From NCBI GenBank assembly GCA_014905825.1, contig JACGCN010000008.1, forward strand, positions 372,001 through 436,000: a stretch of 64,000 nucleotides of DNA, given 5' to 3'. How positions within the stretch are numbered: the stretch's first letter is position 1; every line of letters begins with the position of its first letter. A program made the translations under genes and the position numbers. This document shows, in pieces, positions 54,927 through 64,000 of the stretch. The stretch is from Lyophyllum atratum (Eukaryota > Basidiomycota > Agaricomycetes > Agaricales > Lyophyllaceae). The notes beneath the pieces are model-generated. The model worked only from the letters and a program-made list of their open reading frames with translations. It made no database searches and was not told the origin of the DNA.

Positions 54927-57900
54927 ATGTTACTGGTTTCGTTCCTCTCTTTGGGACTTCTAGCCTTCCCTAGTGCCGTGTATGCGGTCACGGTCACGGT
55001 CAGTGCCACAGCTAGCCATCCGATACCTACCACGCTTTGTGAGTGACACTGCGGCTTTCTGTAATCGAATCAAAGTGCTCAAGCTCCTTGGGTAGGGGGT
55101 CAGATGTATGAGGTTAGTTTTCACAAAGGTTAAGCGTGAGCCACTATTAAATGGATGGCTCCTTGGATAGGATATCAGTGTGAGTAGTATTAGTTCACTA
55201 TAATCTTCTTGCTAATGAGACTTTACCCCGCTAGCATGTGAGATTGGACAAGTTCATGATACCATATCGACGAATTAACTCCTCTTCAGAGTGGTGATGG
55301 AGGACTGTACGGAGAACGTTAGCTATGCCTACTTCACTGATGAGAATCGTCATCTCATTTTTTTAGTATTACAGAATCGTGCCTTTCAACAGGTGACAGC
55401 TGGTACGCGTTTTCACGGACTTATAACTCGAGTTTTCCTTTATACCAAAATCTTATTTCAGGTACAGCAGCAGCGCTTAACGCCTGGCAAGCCGTCAATG
55501 GTGCTACCATCAGCGTCGTGAAAGAGACCGTTCCAGTCTCTTCGGCCCTGCCCAATGCGCTCCATGTTGTGATTCCTTCAGGCCGCACCGGTACAGTCGG
55601 TTTTGCCAATACAGGTTACTTCGGTGAATACACTCTTTTGCTCCTTTTGCACCCTAAATCTTACTTCCTTGTAGGAATCAAGGTCGCTTCTGGATCAACA
55701 TATACTGCTTCGTTTTTCTATCGCTTCCCAACGGCATCAAGCTTCCGTGGAAATGCGGTTATCAGTTTGCAGACTACGGGAGGAAAGGTCATCACATCCA
55801 CCACAGCCGCTCTGTCTGGTGCGCAGACAGCATGGCAGCAGGTGACAGTACAGCTCCGCCCGACGACGACACCCTCATCGACCGCGAATCTATTTGTAAT
55901 TGGCCTTGATGGTGCGGCAGCGTCAGGACAGACCGTCAATTTTGCCATGCTTTCTCTGTTCCCACCGACGTTTAAGAACAGAGCTAATGGCATGCGAGCC
56001 GATATTGCGACGGTTAGTTGGAATTATACTTTGGTCTTCACGGACGCGTACTTAAAGCCGATGTGCGACAGGCCCTTGTTGAGATGGGACCTTCCTTCTT
56101 CCGTTTCCCAGGTAAGGTTGACTTCCGTTCTGACGCGAGGAAGTCCAGGACCGACTTTACTTTTCGGCAGGTGGAAACAATCTGGAAGGCCAAACTGTAG
56201 CTACCAGGTGGCAGTGGAATGCAACGGTCTGTTGGTACCCTGGGTCTCTGTACGATAGCATTTAATCCCATTTTCAGGTCGGCCCATTGGTTACCAGACC
56301 TGGTGTGTTCATTGCTATTTTTCACGCAACTCCGTGCTTACTCTTCTTATAGGTCGTGTTGGTGATTGGGGATATGTAAACACTGAGTGAGTGGCTGTCT
56401 AGATGCGTGGCTCTGACTGACATTAAGCAACTACTAACTCGCATCTATAGCGGATTAGGACTTTTGGATTATCTCAACTGGTGTGAGGATTCTGGTATGC
56501 AGCCTATCATGGCTGTTTGGGCAGGTACATATCCCGCATTTCCTGTAACAAGCATTGTGATTAAGCGGATCGTCTTTTCCAAAGGCTTTGCACTAGGGGG
56601 AACGAGTGTTGCCGAGAATCAGCTTGGGCCGTATATCCAACAAGCGATTGATCAGGTATGCCTCGTCGTCTTAAACGAGGCTCAGTCATTCAGTGATCGT
56701 CATTCTGACAGATCAACTTCGCAATCGGAGATCCTGCACGAAGTGCACCAGGTGTGTAGAAAGTTTTATCCGCAGATAGGAGCGTCATGAAGATTTATGT
56801 TCCGGTCCAGCCGCGCTTCGCGCATCCTTAGGCCACCCTAAACCTTTCTCGCTTACATACGTGGAGATTGGAAACGAGGTTCGCGGATTCAGCTATGACG
56901 TTAACCGATCTTACCTTCTTCATTAGGACTTCTTTGCCTCGACGACGTGTGTATCAACGATCTCTTTTCGAAGCTCACTCATTCATGGTTCTAAATTTTC
57001 ACACAGATACACATACAGATGGTCAAACTTTGTCAACGCCCTGAAGGCGCAGTTCCCGAATTTGCGTGCGTTTCATCTACAGCGTTCGAGCACTGGAATT
57101 TACCCGTGGCTTCAGATTTCATCGCAACTTCAAATACTTTTAATCCAGTCCTCTCCCCTAACCCAACTGAATATGACGTCCATGTCTATCAAACGCCTAG
57201 TAAGCAAATTCTAGGCCTCGAGAACGCTAGATCATGGTTCTGAACCGCCGGCCCTGTGTCACCAGCTTGGTTCGCTCAAAACTCATTCTTTTATGACGGA
57301 TTCCAACGCAATGGGACAAAATATTTCGAGGTACGCCCCGGGACATTATTTGTGAAGAAGGAATCATGACAGGTGATTGGATGATCGAAGGGTGAATATG
57401 CTGCGATATCGACCAATGCGAGCGACCTATTTGGGTCTCCAGCGCACGGAAGGCTCGTCTTCCCAACAATGCAAAGTGAGTGCTGCCATTTCACGAAAGT
57501 GGTCTCGCCTCTATAATTTCGCCTGTAAAGGTTCTTCTGGTGAAGCAGCATTTATGACTGGCCTAGAAAGGAACAGCGATATTGTGTGGGTTCTACCACT
57601 TTCTTTTCTTGTGTATAGACATGAATCGGGAGTCTAGCTTCGCTGCCTCATATGCGCCGCTGCTTAATGTAAGGTTTCGAGACATCCCTGTGTTGTTTCT
57701 TACTTACCGTCCCTATTTCTAGCATGTTGCCAATTCACAATGGGTATAGCGTTGACCTTATAATGGCATCTCGTTTGCGATACTGATCCATTCTACCCAC
57801 GACAGACGCCAAACTTGGTCAGCTTTGAGTAAGCCTTCAAGGATGTTCGTGATGTCTTCTGGGTGCTGATGAATGATGAACTATAGTGCCGGGGCAGTTT

Positions 57901-58392
57901 ATCGCTCTACGAGTTTCTATGTCCAAAAGGTGCGTTCTCGCACTGTTGACCCCCTCTTTGCATATTTATCAAAGGACTGCTTCACTGACTGCAAACACAG
58001 CTATTCAGTCTCAATCGCGGTAACCAATACATCCCGAGCACGCTCCCTGCCAGAACGGGAACTCTCTTCTGGAGCGTTGTCCGTGTCATTGCAACGCAGG
58101 AGATCGTCGTCAAGGTCTGCTTCATCCGTGTTGTCTAATCAGATTTGACTGCTGATTTCTTTAGGTATCGAACACGGTAGCAACGGCCGCCCCATTGACG
58201 CTTGTGCTGCCATTCGCCATAGTAGCCACGTCGGGGACTGTACAGGTAATACAAGGCGCTGCGACGACAAGCAATACTCCGACAGCGCCGAATGCAGCTG
58301 TGCCAGTGACGAGGTCGCTTGCGACAGGGAAGACGTTCACGTACAATGTGCCTGGGTTTAGCGTTAGTGTTATCAGGCTCGTGGCGCATTGA
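54927..58392 (+). CDS. GH51 alpha-L-arabinofuranosidase, secreted
   Basis: Gene with about 15-20 short introns. The start MLLVSFLSLGLLAFPSAVYA is a clear signal peptide. Following exons give LWGQMYEDIS, SGDGGL, LQNRAFQQVTAG and ALNAWQAVNGATISVVKETV (N-terminal region with jelly-roll-like FANTGYFG, AWQQVTVQLRPT). The TIM barrel shows MGPSFFRFPGGNNLEG, LLDYLNWCEDSGMQPIMAVW, the acid/base Glu in YVEIGNEDFF, and the nucleophile Glu in KYFEGEYA. A C-terminal beta domain ends FTYNVPGFSVSVIRLVAH. It releases L-arabinose from arabinan/arabinoxylan outside the cell. No frameshift found in the exons I joined. Confidence 0.88.
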
Positions 58393-59209
58393 AACATTGG
58401 GATGGCAATGGGGCGGGGATGAACCGAAAATGACTTATTGAATCTTATCATGTATATCGCAGAGTAGCGTATGGGAGAGTATAGCCTATCTTGCATGCAG
58501 ATCAAGACTTGCCCCGAACCTCAAACATCTAGCGGAGCCGCTAGATAGACCTGCTATGTCAGTCTCGTTGTGCGAAATGTTAGTCTCGGCTGGTCAAGTT
58601 GATTAGAGATCGAAAGTAGAGTGTATTTCTAGGGAAGCTTCCAACGAGAAGGACGAAACATCACAGCGGGACAAAACCCACCCATCCGCCCTGTTGGCAG
58701 ATGTCAGGCCCTTCTCTCTGTGTTTTTTTTTTTTGTTTCTCATCTCATCTCTCCTCTTCCAGTGGGCAACTCCAGCGTCCCGGTGGTGCTTCCTTTCAGA
58801 ATCGAGAATCGTGATAATCGTGAGTTGTGTGTTGGGGGTGAGTACGATCATCAGATTAGATTCAGTGGGTGATTGGTGTCCGAGCAGCGCGGCTGCCCGG
58901 ACATTGGTGTATAGGTGGCGGAGGTGGGTGTGGGTGGGTTTTTGCTTTTTGTTCAGGCCACGGGTCGGGTTGAATTTTTTTTTGGGCACCCGGAAAAATT
59001 CGGGTCTTGTTTTACGAGTGGGGCAAGGTTAGTAGACGTACGAATATTGTACACTATATTTATAATGTACATGTATCGGTGAGTAATACAGCTGGGAACA
59101 AGCAGTGCGGCCATGAACGAGAAGGCAAGCAAAACGAAGTATACAAATAAACAGATATCCAAAGCACCGCATACCTGACAAATTACAAGGCGGAGCACCG
59201 CGCATATAT
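58393..59209. other. Convergent 3' intergenic region, no gene seen
   Basis: Between the GH51 and deacetylase 3' ends. It contains a T13-14 run at about 58,721-58,734 and a T8 run at 58,974. A 128-codon minus frame (58,603-58,989) has no domain and runs through low-complexity sequence. Confidence 0.5.
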
Positions 59210-60641
59210 TTAATTCTCTTCCTTGGTCTTCGTAGCCCCGTTTGTTCCCATCCTCTCTCTGATAATATGCACGACTTCAGCAAAGCATCTCTCGACATCT
59301 TCTAGGTATGCATCGGTGTTTTGGTCTTGCATATTGCCTACGGGGACATCGAGCTGCAGCAGAGGGGGAATGACATCATCTGAAAAGGAATCGAGAAGGA
59401 AGGGACGTACGGTAAAGGAAGGGCCATAGAGTGGGAAAGCTGTGTGATCAGGGATTGGTATTTCGAGCGGGAGTGGGTCATTCAGCTGCATTTGGACGAT
59501 ATGTCAGTGGGTTATAGTGGGAAGAGAGGTGCCATACCGCGATAGAGGTGAGACTAGCCCACGCTCGTGCAGCGTTCGGAGTGTTATATCCACCTGCACC
59601 AGAGATCAGTACAAATGAGGGAAACAATGAAGCAGGGACACACGCACCCCCGCCTAGCAGCATCACCGGCACCCCCCACCCCAAGGCGCATCTAACGACA
59701 TTCCCCAACCCCTCCAGATCCCAGTTTCCCACTGCGCAAGGATCACCAGCGAGCGCGTCCACACCGCATTGTAGCACGATGTAGTCTGGGCTGAAAGCGT
59801 CTTTCACGTTTTCGACGAGGGGCCATATGCGCGCGAGCGTAGCGGGGCCTGCGCCGGAGCGAAGAGGGAGGGAGAGCGTGAAGGGGTCGAAGGAAGACGA
59901 GGACGGGGTGGGTAGCGCGGAGAGCTCTGAAGGTGGATAGAATCCGGGGGAGGCGTGGTGAATACTGAGTGTCTGTCTTGAAGGTGTTAGTAGCGTTTTT
60001 GCAGGCATGTAAAGGCGTACCAAGATCTGGGGTGTCCGTGCTGATGAGGAAGAGCTGAATGCCTGTGATACTGCGTCGGAAAAGTGTAAGTCGAGGTCAA
60101 TGTACATTACGCGTGGTTTGTGACCACCGGATGTAACTGGAGGTGCGCGTTTGAACGCCATGAGGGCAAGGACACAGTCGGCTACATAGCAGAACCCTGC
60201 AGCGCGTCCTTTTTGTGCGTGGTGCCGTCCGCCATCCCAGCAAATGGCTATGCGGGCGATGCGGTTAATGAGGGCTTGGGCAGCGGTGAGGGTAGCACCA
60301 GCAACAAGGGGTACATAAGCGGAAAGAGCGGGAAAAGGAGGGCAGTCGGAATCGAGACCAAGCTCTGAGTCCGGCTCGAAGGGCGAGTTAGCGTCGGTTG
60401 AGGTATTGCTTGATGGTGGGGCGAGGACGGCGTCGAGGTAGTCGCGGGTATGATAGGCAGCGAGATCCTTGTACGACGCGCGCACTGGGCGGATGACTTT
60501 GACGCGTTTTGAGAGGCCGAACGCGTGAATTAGCGAGTGCACCGTCGGCGACCGTTGCTTATTTGAAGGTAGCTGAGATGAGGCGGCAATGAGTTCAGCA
60601 GAGACGATGTACGCGACCACCCCATCACAGTCGTCTGCCAT
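59210..60641 (-). CDS. Class I-type histone deacetylase (HOS1/HDAC8-like)
   Basis: Exons 60641-60021, 59972-59648, 59593-59538 and 59485-59210 join to 425 aa in frame. It removes acetyl groups from histone lysines in the nucleus. Landmarks: VAYIVSAELIAASSQLPSNK, GGRHHAQKGRAAGFCYVADC (charge-relay His pair), YIDLDLHFSDAV (zinc-binding Asp and His kept; the usual HHGDG reads HFSDA), QCGVDALAGDP (second zinc Asp), LLGGGGYN (catalytic Tyr). The zinc ligands and Tyr are intact, but residues around them differ from canonical class I enzymes, so activity is probable, not certain. Start at 60,641 preferred over 60,713 by family length. Confidence 0.85.
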
Positions 60642-60901
60642 GTTGAGCAGGCCGTGGGAAAGGCTAAAACGATGTTGTTCTTTGTCCCTCCTCTTCAACG
60701 TACACCGTGCCAATCACTGGATGTTTTCTTGAACAGAATGACACGCAGTATCCGACTTACTGACCATGCTTAACGGTGATTCCACCTTACCACCATTTCG
60801 AACACGGACCCTACATGCCCTGCAGTGTGCCAAGCATTTTAATTCAAAACCGTCATACGGGAGACCTCCAAAAATCCCAAAATAACAAATACGATCTTGA
60901 A

Positions 60902-62259
60902 CTACCACCCCGATACGCCATCCCACTCTACACCCATCACTCCGCTGCGCACAAACTCCATAGCCCGTCGTTCACACTCTCCGAACAGGCCAAGCGCATC
61001 TACCACACGCCGCGAGATTTCTGGCTCACGCATGAAAGCCTCCTTTAGTTGGACCGCCTCAGCTGCGAGATAATCGACATCTAGGGCTGGGTCATTGGAG
61101 AGTACTGCTTTGGGGGTCAGATCATCATCACTATTGCGGGTATTGAGGATCAAAGCAAGGTAGGCCTACCTGGGGTTACGGGAGCGAGCTGTGAATCGGG
61201 CACAGCGGGCAGAGCGGCGAGCTTGTCAAGCAGGTGCGCGGGGATCGTGAGGTGGTCTGGGCGGAGCGAGGCAAGTGCGAGGACTTCGGGGACGGTCACA
61301 ATGCTGATGAGTTTTGTTTAGGATCTGAATAACTGCTACTTGAGCGAACACGTACCTGGCAGGCATGACAAGCGTGTGCGAGCCTTTGAGCGCCGCGATT
61401 ATTGAGGCAATGACCGGCGACATGGGGTGCTGGGTCGCTGGATGCTCATATTCCTTCCACATTGAAGTCTCGAAGTGGACACGCAATTCTACGTATCGAA
61501 TCAGCCACCCAGTGGATGAGAAGGAACGGGACGACCCACCATTGAAATACGGCGAAATGTACGTACACCCAGCCTGGGCGGCGGCGAGCGCCTGTGGGAC
61601 CGAGAACAGACAGGTGCCGAGTGTATGGATTGGCGTTTCGGACGAGCTGGAGTCCGGCGAGGAGAGGGCGCGGCATGCCAGGATCGACTCAGGAGTGACT
61701 GGGATCTTGATGCAGACACGGGATCTGGCGGGCCGAGGACCTTCGTGGTTATGGTCCGAAGGGTGGATGGGACATGCAGCACGTACCTGGGGATCCCGTG
61801 CTCCTCAAAGAGTGCGACCAGCCTTCGGGCATGTGCGATTGTCTGCTCGGTATCGTACGCGAATGCGGGCGACGTCTGTGCGAGAACTTTGCCCTTCAAG
61901 TGCGGGTATACGAGCTTCGCTAGGCGGACGGTCTGCACGCATGCCGCGTCAGTGGTGTTGTCCGGAGTCTACTCGTAACTGGGAGAGTGGCGTACCACGA
62001 CATCGAGAGCCTCGCGCAGATATATGGCCGGCTCCCCTGATGTGGTTGAGTGCACGGCACGGACGTATCCAACGGCCTCGCGGACAAGCCCTGCATTTTC
62101 TGGCCGCGTGGCTTGGGCATACACGATGGCCTGGTTGGAGGTCATATTGGTGAAGGTTAGGGTCCCATGATTTGCGGCAGCAGCAGGATCCATCGAATCG
62201 ATGTCGATCGTGACGAGCGTATGGAGCTGGGAGAGGAGGCTGTCATTGGAGTTGGACAT
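60902..62259 (-). CDS. Transaldolase-family protein
   Basis: About five exons. N-terminal exon MSNSNDSLLSQLHTLVTIDI with DSMDPAAAANHG (the barrel-start Asp region), then TVRLAKLVYPHLKGKVLAQT, ARRLVALFEEHGIPR, an RVCIKIPVTPE segment whose Lys is the expected Schiff-base residue, LFSVPQALAAAQAGCTYISP, and a C-terminal part with VTVPEVLALASLRPDHLTIP and AVLSNDPALDVDYLAAEAVQ. The length (~380 aa) and divergent sequence suggest a fungal transaldolase-like paralogue, not the house-keeping pentose-phosphate enzyme. The 3' end is 260 bp from the deacetylase start. Junctions were judged by eye. Confidence 0.75.
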
Positions 62260-62439
62260 GCTTGGGAAGTGGGACGAAAGCGCTCGAGAAGACCGTGGGG
62301 GTATTTTATAAGGAACGAAAATGCGGCGATAAACGTGTAGGGAAGTGGTGTGTGCACAGCATCCCTGTGCATTCTGGGATACGCGTATTAAATCTTGTGA
62401 CACAGCGTGTGGGGTCAGGCCGGTCAGGGACCATCTACG

Positions 62440-62830
62440 GCGTCCGGCCCGAGCTGCTTCGACGACTTCCTGTGAGGGCCAAGCTTGGACCAAGCCATAC
62501 ATCAGAGGCAGCATTCGGTATCCGATGCTGCCACGACCGAGGCTACGCGCCAGAGAAAGGGAAAGGGGAAGAAGCGCGTCAAGCCTGAGGTGGATCGGGT
62601 TCGGGGGGCACTGCCCAAGGTATGTTTTTATCTCCCCTTGACCGTTCGCCGGACGTTTTATTGATTGTATGCGGTTGTGTTATAGCCTCCTGTTTCTGAT
62701 CCCCGCAAGGTTAAACGCGCTGCTACTTCTTCTTCTTCTCGTGCCACCGCTCCTTCTGTATGAAAATTACGCCTCGAATTCAGATCGTGAGAAGAGACGC
62801 GTGAACTGAGGCAGCATAACAAGGAGGCTG
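62440..62830 (+). pseudogene. Remnant resembling the 3' end of the multi-pass orphan
   Basis: Contains a basic KGKGKKRVKPEVDRVRGALP segment, a GGTATGTTTTT splice donor, a ~67 nt intron and an exon starting CCTCCTGTTTCTGAT (PPVSD). These match the donor (GGTACGTTTTT) and exon start at 52,963-53,038. A Ser-rich tail (AATSSSSRATAPSV) and stop follow. No hydrophobic segments or upstream exons are present, so it looks like an isolated fragment of the family. Confidence 0.5.
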
Positions 62831-62847
62831 AAGTACGAGAAAAAAAC

Positions 62848-62898
62848 CATCTAAGCGTGCTCTGAGAGCAGAGCCTGCTTTCAGAGCATACTTAGATG
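62848..62898. repeat. Hairpin, 24 bp arms with 3 nt loop
   Basis: CATCTAAGCGTGCTCTGAGA is followed, after GCAG-AGC, by a near-perfect inverse copy ending CAGAGCATACTTAGATG; about 21 of 24 positions pair. It may be a palindromic mini-element (MITE core) or chance structure. Confidence 0.6.
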
Positions 62899-64000
62899 AG
62901 ATTAGTCCCGTAGACGCCTGCAGTGTTTCCAACACCCGTTGAATCGTGCTGTCGTGTATTGATTAAGGATTATTGGTTGTGTGCCGCGCGCACACCTTGA
63001 CGGACAGCGCAAACTTTGAGCTAAGATACTTGGGGAGGGCTCGCACCTGGGTTATCAGGATCTGCGCGAAATTGAGGCTGGGCAAGTCATGGGCTCTTGG
63101 GTGAACTAAGTCGCCTATCTGCCCCTTTCGCGTGGAGAGGTGGAAAAAAACCGTAGCCGCGGTGTTTTCGTGAAATTGCGTCCTCTTGGCTCTCCTCAGC
63201 GCTATTCGAAGGGAACGCAGAGAGTGGCACGGGGAAAAGACGATAGTCAGACGTCAAGGGATTGGGGTGTTGCATGCTCAGATCATCGAACGAAGGCTGT
63301 ATATATTATATTCAACAAGTCATAAGTTACAGTGCGTGCTCGGTGCTCAGGTCGAACATCCACGAGATAGGTAGAATCAAGATTGATTAGATCAGGGTAC
63401 TATGCCACTGCATGCCTGAGATGAACAGACAGGTCGCAGATACACGTGAAGGAGCGAAGATGGTAAATATAGAACATGCCAAGAGGCATCCTCGATGCCA
63501 GATGGAGATTCATCAGAGGGAGGTCGAGGAGTGAGGTAAGGAAGGCCCTCGGACAGTTGTGTGGATGTCGCTGAGTTATATCATTGGTGTCAGAGGTGTC
63601 ATACACTGGCGTATAGGGAAAGGACCACCCTGCGCGACGCTTGGCGTGATATCCTTCGGTCATTCGAGGGTCGCCGATCGACTGCGACGCTTGTCGGGTG
63701 GTGTCATGGAGTCTACATGTAAGATCATTTTTGAATGGATAGTTCTCGGCCAGGGAGACATAGTAAGGCAGCCAGTCGCCGCAGAAACTAGGAGGGAATC
63801 AAACGACAGATCTCTTTGCGTAATCGAGCTCAAAACCAGGTGTAAGAGAATTGCCGCACAGTCCACCCAATCACCAGAACTGTCCCTCCTCTGACCCTAA
63901 ATGAAGTGGCTGTAGTGGGAGACGCACAAGCGTGCGGAGAGTAACATAGGCTATTAGTCATTCCCCTGAAGGTTTTAGGGGACAAGTGGGTCGCGTGTGT
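62899..64000. other. No gene recognised to window end
   Basis: Open frames (for example 63,400-63,663 and 63,660-63,866, minus) overlap head to tail and might be exons of one small gene (CRLHDTTRQASQSIGDPRM then GYHAKRRAGWSFPYTPVYD), but no family or firm splice pattern was found. Confidence 0.4.

Noticed and set aside
58603..58989. 128-codon minus frame in the GH51/HDAC spacer
   Set aside because: Runs through a poly-T tract and convergent 3' regions; no domain.

Overview
The window is nuclear DNA of a filamentous fungus, most likely an agaricomycete basidiomycete. The evidence is dense 50-65 nt GT-AG introns, eukaryotic house-keeping genes (CIA1, snurportin-1, mitochondrial uS8, SAM50), and the mobile elements typical of mushrooms (Ngaro-type YR retrotransposon, Crypton-like tyrosine recombinase, Ty1/Copia).

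The main structure is a very large imperfect inverted duplication. The left arm (1 to ~7,528, running off the left edge) carries, all on the minus strand, a multi-pass acidic-repeat orphan, a short orphan with a Cys-rich tail, a PD-(D/E)XK-like orphan, a long orphan with an XPA-C-like region, and the 3' part of CIA1. The same genes recur in mirror orientation from ~23,622 to ~53,280. The right arm is the derived copy. It starts inside CIA1 and holds only a decayed CIA1 tail. Its long orphan is frameshifted, its PD-(D/E)XK gene is split by ~20.5 kb of inserted DNA, and a further ~1.6 kb insert lies between two of its genes. A ~150 bp repeat occurs on both outer sides of the right arm (23,453 and 53,599).

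The unique segment between the arms (7.5-23.4 kb) holds complete genes: CIA1, SNUPN, two tandem MFS transporters, MRPS8, a MATE transporter and SAM50. Beyond the right arm are a GH51 arabinofuranosidase, a class I-type histone deacetylase and a transaldolase-family gene, then a poorly coding end that includes a remnant of the multi-pass orphan's 3' end and a hairpin.

The 20.5 kb insert (26,600-47,130) is layered: an RNR2 pseudogene, a tandem repeat, a Crypton-like tyrosine recombinase gene next to an XPG/GEN1-like nuclease gene, an uncharacterised spliced gene, and a Ngaro element with intact split direct repeats. A Copia element with identical LTRs sits inside one Ngaro repeat with a TCAAT target duplication. 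The order of events can be read from the sequence: arm duplication, then insertion into the PD-(D/E)XK gene, then (or as part of it) Ngaro, and last Copia.
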